Counted from the first letter of the stretch, positions 20,498-31,323 are shown. The stretch: 64,000 nt of DNA from Clostridium chrysemydis (GCF_015234215.1 NZ_JADEKP010000004.1:1-64000); one strand, 5' to 3'. The notes: generated by a model not told the origin, from the letters alone. A program made the numbers and translations.

Positions 20498-20773
20498 ATG
20501 AGTAGATCAATCAAAAAAGGACCTTTTGTTCACGCTGGACTTTTAAAGAAAATCGAAGAAATGAACGCTAATGGGGAACACAAAGTTGTTAAGACTTGGT
20601 CAAGAACTTCAACAATTTTCCCACAAATGATTGGACACACAATCGCTGTTCATGATGGAAGAAAGCACGTTCCAGTTTATATCAGTGAAGATATGGTTGG
20701 ACATAAGTTAGGAGAATTCTCACTAACAAGAACTTATAGAGGACATGATGATAAATCATCAAAAAGAAAGTAA
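20498..20773 (+). CDS. rpsS: 30S ribosomal protein S19
   Basis: S19 lies in the 30S head next to S13. The 91-residue protein begins [20 protein letters not shown] and has [17 protein letters not shown] and the [13 protein letters not shown] tail. It follows an AAGGGAGG site and is 23 bases from rplV. Confidence 0.97.
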   Translation: MSRSIKKGPFVHAGLLKKIEEMNANGEHKVVKTWSRTSTIFPQMIGHTIAVHDGRKHVPVYISEDMVGHKLGEFSLTRTYRGHDDKSSKRK

Positions 20774-20796
20774 TTGCCTAGAAAGGAGGAGCATAA

Positions 20797-21132
20797 ATGG
20801 AAGCTAGAGCTATAGCTAAGTATGTTAGAATGTCTCCAGTTAAAGTAGGAGTTGTTCTTAATTTAATAAAAAATAAAAATGTTAAAGAAGCTTTTGCTAT
20901 CTTACAATACACTCCAAGAGAAGCAGCTGTTGAAATAAACAAAGTTTTAAAATCAGCTGTTGCTAATGCAGAAAACAATAACGGTTTAGATGCAGATAGA
21001 TTATATGTATCAGAAGCATTCGTAGGTCAAGGTCCAATCCTTAAGAGATTCAGACCAATGGATCACGGTAAAGCATTCAGAATTAACAAAAAAACAAGCC
21101 ACATAACAATAGTTGTTAAAGAAAGAGCTTAG
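20797..21132 (+). CDS. rplV: 50S ribosomal protein L22
   Basis: L22 lines the exit tunnel, and its beta-hairpin is involved in macrolide binding. The 111-residue protein has the [19 protein letters not shown] start and the [20 protein letters not shown] hairpin, with no visible deletion or duplication in the hairpin. The length is normal. Confidence 0.97.
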   Translation: MEARAIAKYVRMSPVKVGVVLNLIKNKNVKEAFAILQYTPREAAVEINKVLKSAVANAENNNGLDADRLYVSEAFVGQGPILKRFRPMDHGKAFRINKKTSHITIVVKERA

Positions 21133-21151
21133 AAAGAAGGAGGGAAACGAA

Positions 21152-21820
21152 GTGGGTCAAAAAGTACATCCTCACGGACTTAGAGTAGGTGTTATCAAAG
21201 ATTGGGACGCAAAATGGTATGCTAACAAAAAAGATTTTGCTGATAACTTAATCGAAGATAACCAAATAAGAGAATTCGTTAAAAAAGAACTTTTCTCAGC
21301 AGGAATCTCAAGAATCGAAATCGAGAGAGCTGCTAAGAGAATTAAATTAAACATACACACAGCTAAACCAGGTGTAGTAATCGGAAAAGGTGGATCAGGA
21401 ATCGAAGCCTTAAAGAAGAAATTAGCTGGATTCGTAGGTGGAAAACATTTAATAATCAACATAGTTGAAGTTAAAAATGTTGAAACTAACGCTCAATTAA
21501 TGGCTGAAAACATAGCTGCACAATTAGAAAAGAGAATATCTTTCAGAAGAGCTATGAAGCAAACTATACAAAGAGCTATGAGACAAGGAGTTAAAGGTGT
21601 TAAAACTGCTTGTTCAGGAAGATTAGGTGGAGCTGAGATCGCAAGAACTGAGCAATACAATGAAGGAACAATTCCACTACAAACTATAAGAGCTGACATC
21701 GATTATGGATTTGCAGAAGCAGATACAACATACGGAAAAATCGGAGTTAAAGTTTGGGTTTACAACGGAGAGGTTCTTCCAACTAAAAAAGTTGAGAAAG
21801 AAGCAACTGCTAACGCATAG
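21152..21820 (+). CDS. rpsC: 30S ribosomal protein S3
   Basis: S3 helps form the mRNA entry site. The GTG start at 21152 after AAGGAGGG gives [19 protein letters not shown], 222 residues; the in-frame ATG at 21113 lies inside rplV and is rejected. The KH domain with [13 protein letters not shown] and the C-terminal domain ([19 protein letters not shown]) are present. Confidence 0.97.
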   Translation: MGQKVHPHGLRVGVIKDWDAKWYANKKDFADNLIEDNQIREFVKKELFSAGISRIEIERAAKRIKLNIHTAKPGVVIGKGGSGIEALKKKLAGFVGGKHLIINIVEVKNVETNAQLMAENIAAQLEKRISFRRAMKQTIQRAMRQGVKGVKTACSGRLGGAEIARTEQYNEGTIPLQTIRADIDYGFAEADTTYGKIGVKVWVYNGEVLPTKKVEKEATANA

Positions 21821-21837
21821 GAAAGGAGGAATAAGTC

Positions 21838-22272
21838 ATGTTAATGCCTAAAAGAGTTAAGCATCGTAAGGTACAACGTGGTAGAATGAAAGGTAAAGCT
21901 ACAAGAGGTAATTTCCTAGCTTATGGAGATTTCGGTATTCAAGCTACAACTTGTGGATGGATCACAAGTAACCAAATAGAGTCTGCCAGAATTGCTATAA
22001 ATAGATATATTAAAAGAGGAGGAAAACTTTGGATAAAGATTTTCCCAGATAAGCCTGTTACAGAAAAACCAGCTGAAACTAGAATGGGTTCAGGTAAAGG
22101 TTCACCAGAATACTGGGTAGCAGTAGTTAAGCCAGGTAGAGTTCTTTTTGAACTATCAGGCGTAAGTGAAGAAGTTGCAAGAGAAGCTATGAGACTTGCA
22201 TCACACAAACTTCCTGTAAAGACTAAGTTCGTTACAAGAAGAGATTTTGAGGAAATGGGTGGTGAAGAATAA
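21838..22272 (+). CDS. rplP: 50S ribosomal protein L16
   Basis: L16 contacts the A-site tRNA elbow. The 144-residue protein reads [20 protein letters not shown] and has the [12 protein letters not shown]-type block (here [16 protein letters not shown]). Its TAA stop overlaps the rpmC ATG by one base, which suggests translational coupling. Confidence 0.97.
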   Translation: MLMPKRVKHRKVQRGRMKGKATRGNFLAYGDFGIQATTCGWITSNQIESARIAINRYIKRGGKLWIKIFPDKPVTEKPAETRMGSGKGSPEYWVAVVKPGRVLFELSGVSEEVAREAMRLASHKLPVKTKFVTRRDFEEMGGEE

Positions 22273-22484
22273 TGAAGGCTAGAGAACTAAAAGAATTAAG
22301 AAATAGCAATCCTCAAGATTTAAAAGCTAAATTAGGAGAATTAAAGGCTGAATTATTCAACTTAAGATTCCAATTAGCTACTGGACAATTAGAAAATCCA
22401 ATGAGAATCAGAGAAGTGAAAAAATCTATAGCCCAAATAAAAACCATCTTAAGACAAGAAGAGTTAAGAGCGGTTGAACAGTAA
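22272..22484 (+). CDS. rpmC: 50S ribosomal protein L29
   Basis: L29 is a small helical-hairpin protein near the tunnel exit. The 70-residue protein has [20 protein letters not shown] and the [19 protein letters not shown] signature. The start overlaps the rplP stop. Confidence 0.97.
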   Translation: MKARELKELRNSNPQDLKAKLGELKAELFNLRFQLATGQLENPMRIREVKKSIAQIKTILRQEELRAVEQ

Positions 22485-22505
22485 TCCTGGAAGGAGGTTT
22501 CTTTA

Positions 22506-22760
22506 ATGGAAAGAGGACTAAGAAAGAAAAGAGTTGGTAGAGTCGTTTCAGATAAAATGGATAAAACAATTGTAGTTGCTATCGAAACTAAAGTTAGACA
22601 TCCACTTTATGGAAAAACTGTTAACAGAACTACTAAATTCAAAGCTCATGATGAAAATAATGAAGCTGGAATTAATGATAGAGTATTAATAATGGAAACA
22701 AGACCTATATCTAAAGATAAGAGATGGAGACTTGTTGAAATAGTAGAAAAAGCTAAATAA
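22506..22760 (+). CDS. rpsQ: 30S ribosomal protein S17
   Basis: S17 is a primary 16S-binding OB-fold protein. The 84-residue protein has [20 protein letters not shown] and the [20 protein letters not shown] tail. It is preceded by GGAAGGAGG and lies between rpmC and rplN as usual. Confidence 0.97.
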   Translation: MERGLRKKRVGRVVSDKMDKTIVVAIETKVRHPLYGKTVNRTTKFKAHDENNEAGINDRVLIMETRPISKDKRWRLVEIVEKAK

Positions 22761-22793
22761 TATTGCTTAAGACCGAAAGGAGGGTAATTTTCA

Positions 22794-23162
22794 ATGATAC
22801 AACAACAAACTAGATTAAAAGTTGCTGACAACTCAGGTGCTAAAGAAATTATGTGCATAAGAGTATTAGGCGGTTCTAAAAGAAAGTACGGTAACATTGG
22901 AGACATTATAGTTGCTAGCGTTAAAAGTGCAACACCAGGCGGAGTTGTTAAAAAAGGCGAAGTTGTTAAGGCAGTTATAGTAAGATCAGTAAAAGGAATA
23001 AGAAGAGCAGATGGATCATATGTAAGATTCGATGAAAATGCTGCTGTTATAATAAAAGACGATAAGCAACCAAGAGGAACACGTATCTTCGGTTCAGTTG
23101 CTAGGGAGCTAAGAGATAAAGAGTTCAACAAAATCTTATCATTAGCACCTGAAGTTCTATAA
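22794..23162 (+). CDS. rplN: 50S ribosomal protein L14
   Basis: L14 forms an intersubunit bridge and is the binding site of the silencing factor RsfS. The 122-residue protein has [20 protein letters not shown] and the [20 protein letters not shown] end. The length is the family norm. Confidence 0.98.
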   Translation: MIQQQTRLKVADNSGAKEIMCIRVLGGSKRKYGNIGDIIVASVKSATPGGVVKKGEVVKAVIVRSVKGIRRADGSYVRFDENAAVIIKDDKQPRGTRIFGSVARELRDKEFNKILSLAPEVL

Positions 23163-23179
23163 GAGGAGGTGTCCAATTC

Positions 23180-23494
23180 ATGAGAATGCACGTTAAAAAG
23201 AATGATACAGTTTTAGTTATATCTGGTAAAGATAAAGGGAAAACTGGTGAAGTTTTAAAAGTATATCCAAAAACTGGTAAAGTGCTAGTTCAAGGAGTTA
23301 ACATAGTTAAGAAGCACCAAAAAGCTAATAGAACACAAGCTGAAAGTGCAATAATCGAAAGAGAAGCTGCTATAAACGGCTCAAAAGTAATGTTATTCTG
23401 CACAAAATGCAAAAACGCTACAAGAATTAGTAATAAAATCTTAGAAGATGGTACTAAAGTAAGAGTTTGCAAGAAGTGCGGAGAAACATTCTAA
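23180..23494 (+). CDS. rplX: 50S ribosomal protein L24 (zinc-ribbon form)
   Basis: L24 is an assembly initiator with an N-terminal KOW domain (VISGKDKGKTGEVLKV). The 104-residue protein carries two CxxC pairs in its C-terminal part (Cys74/77 and Cys97/100), so it should bind zinc, unlike the cysteine-free versions of Bacillus. The start is ATG at 23180 after GAGGAGG; an ATG two codons later is also possible. Confidence 0.96.
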   Translation: MRMHVKKNDTVLVISGKDKGKTGEVLKVYPKTGKVLVQGVNIVKKHQKANRTQAESAIIEREAAINGSKVMLFCTKCKNATRISNKILEDGTKVRVCKKCGETF

Positions 23495-23518
23495 GAATTC
23501 TGAAAGGAGGGAATCGAT

Positions 23519-24058
23519 ATGACAAGACTTCAAGATAGATATGAAAAAGAAATAATACCTGCAATGATGGAGAAGTTTGGTTATGAAAACATCATGCAAG
23601 TACCAAGACTTGAGAAAATAGTAATCAACATGGGAGTTGGTGAAGCTAGAGAAAACCAAAAGGTTTTAGAATCAGCTGTAAGCGACTTAACAATAATATC
23701 AGGACAAAAGCCTATATTAACAAGAGCTAAGAAATCAGTTGCTAACTTTAAAATAAGAGAAAACATGGCATTAGGATGTAAAGTTACATTAAGAAAAGCA
23801 AACATGTATGAGTTTGCTGACAAGTTAATGTCAATTGCTTTACCAAGAGTTAGAGACTTCAGAGGAGTTTCAAGTAAGTCATTTGACGGAAGAGGAAACT
23901 ACTCAATGGGAGTTAAAGAGCAATTAATATTCCCTGAAATAGAATATGATAAGATAGATAAAGTTAGAGGAATGGATATCATCTTCGTAACAACAGCTAA
24001 TACTGACGAAGAAGCAAGAGAATTATTAAAATTCCTTGGAATGCCATTCGCTCAATAA
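23519..24058 (+). CDS. rplE: 50S ribosomal protein L5
   Basis: L5 binds 5S rRNA in the central protuberance. The 179-residue protein has the [16 protein letters not shown] and [22 protein letters not shown] blocks and the [17 protein letters not shown] end. It is a normal length, in the spc order L14-L24-L5-S14. Confidence 0.98.
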   Translation: MTRLQDRYEKEIIPAMMEKFGYENIMQVPRLEKIVINMGVGEARENQKVLESAVSDLTIISGQKPILTRAKKSVANFKIRENMALGCKVTLRKANMYEFADKLMSIALPRVRDFRGVSSKSFDGRGNYSMGVKEQLIFPEIEYDKIDKVRGMDIIFVTTANTDEEARELLKFLGMPFAQ

Positions 24059-24073
24059 TAAGGAGGGAAAAAG

Positions 24074-24259
24074 ATGGCACGTAAAGCGATAATAGAAAAG
24101 TGGAGTAAAGAACCAAAATACAAAACTAGAGCTTATACTAGATGTAGAGTATGTGGTAGACCACACTCAGTTTTAAAGAAATTCGGTATATGCCGTATCT
24201 GCTTCAGAGAACTTGCATACAAAGGCCAAATCCCTGGATGCAAAAAGGCAAGCTGGTAA
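24074..24259 (+). CDS. rpsN: 30S ribosomal protein S14, type Z
   Basis: This is the short zinc form of S14, 61 residues long. It has paired cysteines CRVC (24/27) and CRIC (40/43) and the [13 protein letters not shown] tail. It replaces the 89-residue cysteine-less form of other bacteria. Its ATG follows AAGGAGGG 15 bases after rplE. Confidence 0.96.
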   Translation: MARKAIIEKWSKEPKYKTRAYTRCRVCGRPHSVLKKFGICRICFRELAYKGQIPGCKKASW

Positions 24260-24291
24260 TACTGAACACATAGTGAAAGGAGGCATATTAA

Positions 24292-24690
24292 ATGGTTATG
24301 ACAGATCCAATAGCAGATTTACTAACTCGTATCAGAAATGCTAATGCAGTTAGACACGAAGTAGTAGAGGTACCTTCATCAAGCGTGAAGAAGACTATTG
24401 CAAATATATTATTACAAGAAGGTTACATCAAGGAAATTGATGAATACAATGACGGAGTTGTACCAATGTTAAGATTATCTCTTAAATATGGTGCTAACAA
24501 CGAAAAAGTAATCACTGGATTAAAGAGAATATCTAAACCAGGATTAAGAGTTTACTGTAAGAAGGACGAAACTCCAAGAGTACTTAACGGACTTGGAATC
24601 GCTGTAATATCAACTTCAAGAGGAATCATGGTTGATAGAGAAGCTAGAAAGAACGGTGTAGGTGGAGAAGTTCTTTGCTACGTTTGGTAG
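24292..24690 (+). CDS. rpsH: 30S ribosomal protein S8
   Basis: S8 is a primary 16S-binding protein and, in E. coli, the repressor of the spc operon. The 132-residue protein has [16 protein letters not shown] and the C-terminal [26 protein letters not shown]. Two Met codons open the frame (24292 and 24298); the first follows AAAGGAGG at the better distance. Confidence 0.97.
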   Translation: MVMTDPIADLLTRIRNANAVRHEVVEVPSSSVKKTIANILLQEGYIKEIDEYNDGVVPMLRLSLKYGANNEKVITGLKRISKPGLRVYCKKDETPRVLNGLGIAVISTSRGIMVDREARKNGVGGEVLCYVW

Positions 24691-24754
24691 TATTAAATTT
24701 AAGAAATTAACTAAGATTATATAGATTGTATAGAACAATACAGGAGGTGCAATT

Positions 24755-25294
24755 ATGTCAAGAGTAGGTAGATTACCAATAGCTATCCCTGCTGGCGTAA
24801 CTGTTACTGTAGCAGATAATAACACTGTTACTGTAAAAGGGCCAAAAGGCGAGCTAGTGCAAGCTATGAACGCAGACATGACTATAAAGGTTGAAAACAA
24901 CGAAGTTGTTGTTACTAGACCAAGTGACGTTAAAGAGCATAGAGCTCTTCACGGATTAACAAGAGCACTTATAAACAACATGATCACAGGAGTAGAGAAA
25001 GGATATTCAAAAACTCTTATCCTAAATGGTGTTGGTTATAGAGCTCAAAAGCAAGGAAATAAACTTGTAATGAACCTTGGATACTCACATCCAGTTGAAA
25101 TAAAAGCAATCGAAGGCGTTGAATTCGAAATTCCAGAAGCTACTAAAGTTATAGTTCAAGGAATTGACAAGCAAAAAGTTGGAGAAGCTGCTGCACAGAT
25201 CAGATCATGGAGAAAACCAGAGCCATACAAAGGTAAAGGTATAAGATACGAAAACGAAGTGATCAGACGTAAAGAAGGTAAAACTGGTAAGTAA
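24755..25294 (+). CDS. rplF: 50S ribosomal protein L6
   Basis: L6 binds near the sarcin-ricin loop. The 179-residue protein has [15 protein letters not shown] at the start and the conserved [25 protein letters not shown] signature near the C-terminus. An AGGAGGTG site precedes it. Confidence 0.98.
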   Translation: MSRVGRLPIAIPAGVTVTVADNNTVTVKGPKGELVQAMNADMTIKVENNEVVVTRPSDVKEHRALHGLTRALINNMITGVEKGYSKTLILNGVGYRAQKQGNKLVMNLGYSHPVEIKAIEGVEFEIPEATKVIVQGIDKQKVGEAAAQIRSWRKPEPYKGKGIRYENEVIRRKEGKTGK

Positions 25295-25317
25295 TAGATA
25301 GGAAAGGAGTGAGCTTT

Positions 25318-25677
25318 ATGTTCAAGAAGGCAGACAGAAAAGCTAAAAGAGAAAGACGTCACCTTAGAGTACGTAAAAAAGTTGTTGGTACTCCTGAAAG
25401 ACCAAGACTTTCAGTATATAGAAGCGAAAAGAATATATACGCACAAATCATAGATGATGTAAATGCTGTAACAATAGTTGCTGCTTCAAGCTTAGAAAAA
25501 GATTTTGCTGCTAAAGGCGGAAACAAAGAAGGCGCTAAGTTAGTAGGAGAAGCCGTTGCAAAGAAAGCTATAGAAAAAGGATTATCAGAAGTTGTTTTTG
25601 ATAGAGGTGGATACGTGTACCACGGAAGAGTTCAATCTTTAGCTGACGGAGCAAGAGAAGCTGGATTAAAATTCTAA
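25318..25677 (+). CDS. rplR: 50S ribosomal protein L18
   Basis: L18 binds 5S rRNA with L5. The ATG at 25318, not the GTG at 25309 that overlaps the AAAGGAG site, gives [20 protein letters not shown] and 119 residues. The [26 protein letters not shown]-terminus is diagnostic. Confidence 0.97.
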   Translation: MFKKADRKAKRERRHLRVRKKVVGTPERPRLSVYRSEKNIYAQIIDDVNAVTIVAASSLEKDFAAKGGNKEGAKLVGEAVAKKAIEKGLSEVVFDRGGYVYHGRVQSLADGAREAGLKF

Positions 25678-25694
25678 TAAGAGGAGGGAAATCA

Positions 25695-26192
25695 ATGAGA
25701 ATCGATCCTAGTACACTAGACCTTAAAGAAAAGGTTGTTAACATAAATAGAGTTACTAAGGTTGTTAAAGGTGGTAGAAACTTCAGATTTGCTGCATTAG
25801 TAGTAGTTGGAGACGAAAACGGACACGTTGGTGTTGGAATGGGAAAATCTATCGAAATACCTGAAGCAATCAAAAAAGGAATAGAAGATGCTAAGAAAAA
25901 CTTAGTAAATGTTTCTATCGTAGGAACTACAGTTCCTCATGAAATCCATGGAAAATTCGGAACTGGTGATGTATTAATAATGCCAGCTAAAGAAGGTACA
26001 GGAGTTATCGCTGGAGGACCAGCGAGAATCGTACTTGAATTAGCAGGATTAAAAGACGTAAGAGCTAAATCATTAGGTTCAAACAACAAAATCAACATGG
26101 TTAAATCAACTATCAACGGATTAGCTAACTTAAGAACAGCTGAAGATATAGCTGCATTAAGAGGAAAATCTGTTGAAGAAATATTAGGTTAG
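25695..26192 (+). CDS. rpsE: 30S ribosomal protein S5
   Basis: S5 acts at the mRNA entry channel and in accuracy (the spectinomycin site). The 165-residue protein has the double-stranded-RNA-like N-terminal domain ([18 protein letters not shown]) and the [19 protein letters not shown]-terminal block. It is 13 bases from rpmD. Confidence 0.97.
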   Translation: MRIDPSTLDLKEKVVNINRVTKVVKGGRNFRFAALVVVGDENGHVGVGMGKSIEIPEAIKKGIEDAKKNLVNVSIVGTTVPHEIHGKFGTGDVLIMPAKEGTGVIAGGPARIVLELAGLKDVRAKSLGSNNKINMVKSTINGLANLRTAEDIAALRGKSVEEILG

Positions 26193-26205
26193 GAGGGAAC
26201 TTGCA

Positions 26206-26385
26206 ATGGCAAAAGTTAGATTAACATTAGTTAAAAGCTTAATCGGTAGAAAAAAAGATCATATCGCTACTGCAAACGCTCTTGGACTTAAAAAAATAAG
26301 AAAAACAGTAGAACATGAGGTAACTCCTCAAATACAAGGTATGATAAATAAAATCGACTACTTACTAAAAGTAGAAGAAATATAA
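26206..26385 (+). CDS. rpmD: 50S ribosomal protein L30
   Basis: This is a 59-residue protein between rpsE and rplO, reading [19 protein letters not shown] and then [18 protein letters not shown], the L30 signature. The ATG at 26206 follows AGGAGGG. Genes this short are often missed, but position and sequence leave no doubt. Confidence 0.96.
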   Translation: MAKVRLTLVKSLIGRKKDHIATANALGLKKIRKTVEHEVTPQIQGMINKIDYLLKVEEI

Positions 26386-26406
26386 CATAGAGGAGGTGCA
26401 CTAGAT

Positions 26407-26847
26407 ATGAAACTACATGAATTAAAACCTGTAGCAGGAAGCAGAAAAGCTCCTAAAAGAGTTGGAAGAGGAACTGGTTCAGGATTAGGAAGAAACGCTG
26501 GTAAAGGTGAAAAAGGACAAAACGCTAGATCAGGCGGTGGAGTTAGACCCGGTTTTGAAGGGGGTCAAATGCCTTTATACAGAAGATTACCTAAAAGAGG
26601 ATTCACTAACATATTCGCTAAGAAAATTGTTAGCATAAACGTAGACAGATTAAATGTATTTGAAAATGGTACAGAAGTAACTCCAGAGTTATTACTTGAA
26701 AGAAGAGTAGTATCAAAAGTTATGGATGGAGTAAAAATCCTTGGAAACGGAAACTTAGAAAAGAGTTTAACAGTAAAAGGTGTTAAATTCTCAAAGTCTG
26801 CTATCGAAAAAATCGAAGCAGCTGGAGGAAAAGCTGAGGTGATTTAA
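26407..26847 (+). CDS. rplO: 50S ribosomal protein L15
   Basis: L15 is a late-assembly protein with a long N-terminal extension. The 146-residue protein has [21 protein letters not shown] and the [18 protein letters not shown] blocks. Its stop is only two bases from the secY start, implying coupling. Confidence 0.97.
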   Translation: MKLHELKPVAGSRKAPKRVGRGTGSGLGRNAGKGEKGQNARSGGGVRPGFEGGQMPLYRRLPKRGFTNIFAKKIVSINVDRLNVFENGTEVTPELLLERRVVSKVMDGVKILGNGNLEKSLTVKGVKFSKSAIEKIEAAGGKAEVI

Positions 26848-26849
26848 GA

Positions 26850-28127
26850 ATGCTGTCAACCCTACGTAATGCCTGGAAGGTTCCAGAGTTAAGAAGTAAG
26901 TTTTATTGGACATTGTTCTTAGTAGCTATCTTCAGGATGGGAAGTCATATTCCTGTTCCTGGGGTAAGTGCTGACTTTTTAAAAGGACTTACTCAGTCTG
27001 GAAGTCTAATGGGATTCTATGATTTAATATCAGGTGGAGCCTTTAGTAGATTTAGTATTTTTGCACTAGGTGTTATGCCATATATTAATGCATCTATCAT
27101 CACTCAATTGCTTACTATCGCAATTCCATCTTTAGAACAACTTTCTAAAGAAGGTGAAGAAGGTAGAAAGAAAATTCAAAACGCAACAAGATATTTATCT
27201 ATTGTGATTTCAGTTATCTTAGCAGTTGGTATGTACTTCACGATTTCAAGAAGTGGTGCAACAGCAGGATTAACTACTGCCAAAATGTTGGTTGTTATAA
27301 CATCTTTAGTAGTAGGATCTACGTTCTGTATGTGGCTAGGAGATCAAATCACTGTTAAGGGATTCGGAAATGGTGTATCAATATTGATCTTCATAAATAT
27401 TATTTCTAGATTACCAATGACAATAAGAGACTTAGCTCTCTTAGAAGACACAGGAAAAATAAGTATTGTTGAGATAGTACTATTTATAGTATTCGCTTTA
27501 GCAGTGCTTACAGGAGTTATTTATTTCTCGCTTGCGGAGAGAAGAGTTCCAGTACAATATGCTGGTAAAGCTGTAGGAAACAAGATGATGAAGGGACAAT
27601 CAACTCATATCCCACTAAGTATAGTAGGATCTGCAGTTATCGCAATAATTTTTGCAATGTCTGTATTAGGTTTCCCTAGAACAATAGCTAATTTCTTCCC
27701 GAACCACGAGTGGGCAATATGGGTTACAAGCAGTCCATGGAGTATATTTAATGATAAAACATGGATGTATCCAGTAGTGTATGCAGTACTTACGATATTC
27801 TTTACTTGGTTCTACACACAGGTAACGTTCAAACCAGATGAAATGGCTGAGAACTTACACAAATCTGCTGGAGTTATTCCAGGAGTTAGACCTGGAGAAC
27901 CAACAGAAAGATTTTTTGAAAAACTTCTAAACAGAGTATCTTTTATAGGTGGTATATTCGCTGCTTTCTTAGCAGTGTCACCAATATTAGTTGCTCAGTA
28001 TACTTCATTTGAAGGAATACAATTTGGAGGAACATCATTACTAATCGTTGTAAGTGTCGCTTTAGACTTTACAAGACGTTTAGAATCACAAATGGTAATG
28101 AGGCACTACAAAGGATTTCTTAAATAA
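26850..28127 (+). CDS. secY: Preprotein translocase subunit SecY
   Basis: SecY is the channel subunit of the Sec translocon in the cytoplasmic membrane. The 425-residue protein has ten predicted spans. GSHIPVPGV lies near the first span, and [21 protein letters not shown] marks the plug/second span. The cytoplasmic loop after the sixth span contains [11 protein letters not shown], and the last loop contains [17 protein letters not shown]. It starts two bases after rplO, with its ribosome binding site in the rplO end. Confidence 0.97.
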   Translation: MLSTLRNAWKVPELRSKFYWTLFLVAIFRMGSHIPVPGVSADFLKGLTQSGSLMGFYDLISGGAFSRFSIFALGVMPYINASIITQLLTIAIPSLEQLSKEGEEGRKKIQNATRYLSIVISVILAVGMYFTISRSGATAGLTTAKMLVVITSLVVGSTFCMWLGDQITVKGFGNGVSILIFINIISRLPMTIRDLALLEDTGKISIVEIVLFIVFALAVLTGVIYFSLAERRVPVQYAGKAVGNKMMKGQSTHIPLSIVGSAVIAIIFAMSVLGFPRTIANFFPNHEWAIWVTSSPWSIFNDKTWMYPVVYAVLTIFFTWFYTQVTFKPDEMAENLHKSAGVIPGVRPGEPTERFFEKLLNRVSFIGGIFAAFLAVSPILVAQYTSFEGIQFGGTSLLIVVSVALDFTRRLESQMVMRHYKGFLK

Positions 28128-28153
28128 AAATAAATAGTGGAGATGATGAGCCC

Positions 28154-28801
28154 GTGAAGATTATTTTATTAGGCCCTCCTGGAGCAGGTAAGGGAACACA
28201 GGCAAAATCAATTAGTAATAGATATTCAATACCTCATATTTCAACTGGAGATATCTTCAGAAAAAACATTTCTGGAAATACACCTCTTGGAATAGAGGCA
28301 AAGAGTTATATGGATAATGGGCAATTAGTCCCAGATGAAGTTACTATTAACATGGTAAAAGATAGACTTCAAGAAGATGACTGTAAAAACGGATACCTTT
28401 TAGATGGTTTCCCAAGAACAGTAGCTCAAGCAGAAGCTTTAGATGCTTTCTTAAAAGAAAGAAACGAAAACTTAGATACAGCTTTATGTATTGAAGTTCC
28501 AAGCGATTTTATTCTTGAAAGAATGACAGGTAGAAGAGTTTGCCCAGCATGTGGAGCAAGTTATCATATAAAATTCAACCCACCAAAGGTTGAAGGAAAG
28601 TGCGATCTTTGCGGAAGCGAAATAGTACAAAGAAAAGATGATACAGCAGAGACTGTTGGTGAGAGACTTGAAGTTTATAAAACACAAACTCAACCACTAA
28701 TTGATTTTTATAGAGAAAAGAATTTACTTTCAACTGTTGACGGTACTAGAGCTATCAACGAAGTATTCGAAAGTATCTGTGAAATCTTAGGAGATAAATA
28801 A
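28154..28801 (+). CDS. adk: Adenylate kinase (zinc-binding lid)
   Basis: Adk converts ATP and AMP to two ADP. The start is GTG at 28154. The 215-residue protein has the P-loop [10 protein letters not shown] (7-16), the DGFPRT AMP-site motif (84-89) and a long lid with four cysteines (130, 133, 150, 153) that should hold zinc, as in many Gram-positive enzymes. It lies between secY and map, as in other Firmicutes. Confidence 0.97.
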   Translation: MKIILLGPPGAGKGTQAKSISNRYSIPHISTGDIFRKNISGNTPLGIEAKSYMDNGQLVPDEVTINMVKDRLQEDDCKNGYLLDGFPRTVAQAEALDAFLKERNENLDTALCIEVPSDFILERMTGRRVCPACGASYHIKFNPPKVEGKCDLCGSEIVQRKDDTAETVGERLEVYKTQTQPLIDFYREKNLLSTVDGTRAINEVFESICEILGDK

Positions 28802-28804
28802 TAA

Positions 28805-29554
28805 ATGATTATAATTAAAAATCATTTAGAAATTGACTCTATGAGAAGAGCAGGACGATTAGTTGGAGAAACTCTTAATCTAATCGAAACTAGAATCAAA
28901 CCTGGTATAACTACTAAAGAATTGGACAGAATAGCAGAAGAATTTATAACTAAGCATGGAGCAAAACCTTCATTTAAGGGGTTGTACGGCTTTCCTTCTT
29001 CTCTATGTATTTCTGTGAATAATGAAGTAGTTCATGGAATACCAGGAAATTACATCTTAAAAGAAGGCGATATAGTCAGTATTGATTGTGGAGCCTATCT
29101 TGAAGGATTCCATGGAGATGCTGCTAGGACTTTTCCTGTAGGTAAAGTATCCGAAGGAGCAAAAAAGTTAATAGATGTTACAAGAGATTCCTTTTTTGCA
29201 GGTTTAAAACAAGCGAAAATAGGGAATAACTTATCAGATATATCACATGAAATACAAAGGTACGCTGAGGAGAATGGTTTCTCAGTTGTAAGGAATTTTG
29301 TAGGACACGGGATAGGCAGAGATCTACATGAAGATCCTGAGATACCTAATTTCGGTAAACCAGGTAAAGGTCCAAAGCTTACTGAGGGTATGGTATTAGC
29401 AGTAGAGCCGATGATTAATGCAGGATCCCACAAAGTTAGGACGCTTAGAGATAAGTGGACAGTTGTAACAAGTGATGGTAGTTTATCTGCTCATTACGAA
29501 AATACAATTGCAATTTTACCAGATGGTCCCGAAATTTTAACACTAGTAAAATAG
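28805..29554 (+). CDS. map: Methionine aminopeptidase, type I
   Basis: This enzyme removes the N-terminal Met of new proteins. The 249-residue protein has the type Ia fold with metal ligands in [16 protein letters not shown], the [18 protein letters not shown] block and VLAVEPMI near the end. The ATG is three bases after the adk stop, and there is no strong ribosome binding site of its own, so it is likely coupled to adk. Confidence 0.96.
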   Translation: MIIIKNHLEIDSMRRAGRLVGETLNLIETRIKPGITTKELDRIAEEFITKHGAKPSFKGLYGFPSSLCISVNNEVVHGIPGNYILKEGDIVSIDCGAYLEGFHGDAARTFPVGKVSEGAKKLIDVTRDSFFAGLKQAKIGNNLSDISHEIQRYAEENGFSVVRNFVGHGIGRDLHEDPEIPNFGKPGKGPKLTEGMVLAVEPMINAGSHKVRTLRDKWTVVTSDGSLSAHYENTIAILPDGPEILTLVK

Positions 29555-29626
29555 TGAAAAAGTGTTGCTTAGTTATAAATTTATAAAATTAGATTTGTTT
29601 CTAAGATACTCATCGAGGTGAAAAAT

Positions 29627-29908
29627 TTGCAAAACAATGACTTGATTGGGAAGGTAGTACTTTCTTTAGCTGGTAGAGACAAAGATCATTTATACGTAGT
29701 AGTAGGTACTTTGGATAAAGATTATGTGTTACTATCTGATGGAAATACAAAAACTATTTCAAAACCGAAGAAAAAAAGAATTAAACATTTAAATCTTTTA
29801 GAAAGTATAAATGAAGATTTGATTAACTCAATCAGAGTAAATAAGAAAGATGCTGACTTAAAAATTAAGAGATTTTTAAAATTAAGAGGCATTGTTAAGG
29901 AGGGTTGA
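29627..29908 (+). CDS. KOW-domain RNA-binding protein (L14e-like)
   Basis: This is a small 93-residue protein between map and infA, the place of the Firmicute KOW/L14e-family protein. I choose the TTG at 29627 because the in-frame GTG at 29618 overlaps the GAGGTG site. The N-terminus ([20 protein letters not shown]) is KOW-like, followed by a lysine-rich segment [13 protein letters not shown]. It probably binds rRNA or a translation factor; its exact role is not known to me. It ends eight bases before the infA start. Confidence 0.85.
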   Translation: MQNNDLIGKVVLSLAGRDKDHLYVVVGTLDKDYVLLSDGNTKTISKPKKKRIKHLNLLESINEDLINSIRVNKKDADLKIKRFLKLRGIVKEG

Positions 29909-29915
29909 TTACCTT

Positions 29916-30134
29916 ATGTCAAAAGATGATGTTATAGAAATGCAAGGTGTGGTACTAGAATCCTTACCTAATGCAAACTTCCAAGTTGAACTTGAAAGTG
30001 GTCACGTAATTCTAGCACATATATCAGGAAAATTAAGAATGAACTTCATAAGAATTCTGCCTGGAGATAAAGTTACAGTAGAGCTTTCTCCATATGATCT
30101 AACAAGAGGTAGAATTACATGGAGAGCAAAATAA
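29916..30134 (+). CDS. infA: Translation initiation factor IF-1
   Basis: IF-1 occupies the ribosomal A site during initiation. The ATG at 29916, after AAGGAGGG, yields exactly 72 residues, the family length: [20 protein letters not shown] and the OB-fold with [23 protein letters not shown]. An upstream in-frame start would add eight unrelated residues and is rejected. Confidence 0.97.
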   Translation: MSKDDVIEMQGVVLESLPNANFQVELESGHVILAHISGKLRMNFIRILPGDKVTVELSPYDLTRGRITWRAK

Positions 30135-30142
30135 TTAGATAA

Positions 30143-30289
<147 letters not shown>

Positions 30290-30337
30290 TATAAATTAAT
30301 ATTAGACAAAAAATACAATTTAGGTATTTAAAAAATG

Positions 30338-30366
30338 TTGACTTTTATGCAAAAGTCAAATATCAT
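30338..30366 (+). promoter_or_regulatory. Promoter of rpsM-rpsK-rpsD-rpoA-rplQ with embedded dyad
   Basis: TTGACT (30338-30343), a 17-base spacer and TATCAT (30361-30366) make a good sigma-A promoter. The -35 and spacer themselves form a perfect 9-base inverted repeat, TTGACTTTT (30338-30346) / AAAAGTCAA (30351-30359), which looks like an operator. Confidence 0.75.
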
Positions 30367-30391
30367 TATATAGGCATTAATTAAAATAATT

Positions 30392-30464
30392 AGATTTTAG
30401 GGCGGCTGCAATAGAGATGCAAAATCTCTGTTGACCTGAAATTTTATTATATATATTTTTTTTT
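30392..30464 (+). ncRNA. Leader hairpin before rpsM (candidate S4-type site or attenuator)
   Basis: AGATTTTAGG (30392-30401) pairs with CCTGAAATTT (30435-30444), and an inner stem CAATAGAGAT (30409-30418) pairs with ATCTCTGTTG (30424-30433) around GCAAA. GCGGCTG is left bulged on one side. A T-rich tract ending in nine T's (30456-30464) follows. In E. coli S4 represses this operon at the rpsM leader; here the position fits but no S4 motif can be proved by eye. Confidence 0.5.
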
Positions 30465-30526
30465 AGATTATTAATATATAATAATTTTTTACAAGGCATT
30501 TCAATTACCAGGAGGTGTAAATTTTA

Positions 30527-30892
30527 ATGGCAAGAATAGCAGGTATTGACCTACCAAGAGAAAAAAGAGTAGAAGTAGGCTTAACTTACATTTATGGAAT
30601 CGGGTTATCTACTTCACATAAGATATTATCAGCTACAGGTATAAATCCAGACACAAGAGTTAAGGATTTAACTGAAGACGAAGTAAACTCATTAAGAAAT
30701 TACATTAAAGAGCTTACTATCGAAGGTGATTTAAGAAGAGAAGTTGCTCTTAACATCAAAAGATTAATGGAAATCGGATGTTATAGAGGAATTAGACATA
30801 GAAAAGGTCTTCCAGTAAGAGGACAAAAAACTAAGACTAATGCGAGAACAAGAAAAGGTCCTAAAAAGACTATCGCAAATAAGAAGAAATAA
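30527..30892 (+). CDS. rpsM: 30S ribosomal protein S13
   Basis: S13 forms bridges to the large subunit. The 121-residue protein has [26 protein letters not shown] and the basic tail with [21 protein letters not shown]. It follows CAGGAGGTG and opens the alpha operon after its own promoter and leader. Confidence 0.98.
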   Translation: MARIAGIDLPREKRVEVGLTYIYGIGLSTSHKILSATGINPDTRVKDLTEDEVNSLRNYIKELTIEGDLRREVALNIKRLMEIGCYRGIRHRKGLPVRGQKTKTNARTRKGPKKTIANKKK

Positions 30893-30908
30893 TTAAGGAG
30901 GGAAGGCA

Positions 30909-31298
30909 ATGGCAAAGGTTAAAAAAACTAGAAGAAGAAAAGAAAGAAAAAACGTTGAGCATGGTGCTGCACACATCAAATCAACATTCAACAACTCAAT
31001 AGTTACTTTAACAGACGCTCAAGGTAACGCGTTATCATGGTCAAGTGCTGGAGCTCTAGGTTTCAGAGGATCAAGAAAGAGTACTCCATTCGCAGCTCAA
31101 ATGGCAGCTGAAACAGCAGCTAAAGGAGCTATGGAACACGGATTAAAGAGCATAGAAGTTTACGTTAAAGGACCAGGTTCAGGAAGAGAAGCAGCTATAA
31201 GATCATTACAAGCTGCAGGTTTAGAAGTAACATTAATAAAAGATGTTACTCCAATCCCACACAACGGATGTAGACCACCAAAAAGAAGAAGAGTCTAG
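30909..31298 (+). CDS. rpsK: 30S ribosomal protein S11
   Basis: S11 lies on the 30S platform. The 129-residue protein has the [15 protein letters not shown] and [20 protein letters not shown] blocks and the conserved C-terminal [18 protein letters not shown]. The length is standard. Confidence 0.98.
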   Translation: MAKVKKTRRRKERKNVEHGAAHIKSTFNNSIVTLTDAQGNALSWSSAGALGFRGSRKSTPFAAQMAAETAAKGAMEHGLKSIEVYVKGPGSGREAAIRSLQAAGLEVTLIKDVTPIPHNGCRPPKRRRV

Positions 31299-31323
31299 TC
31301 TATTCAAACAGGAGGTGTAATTA

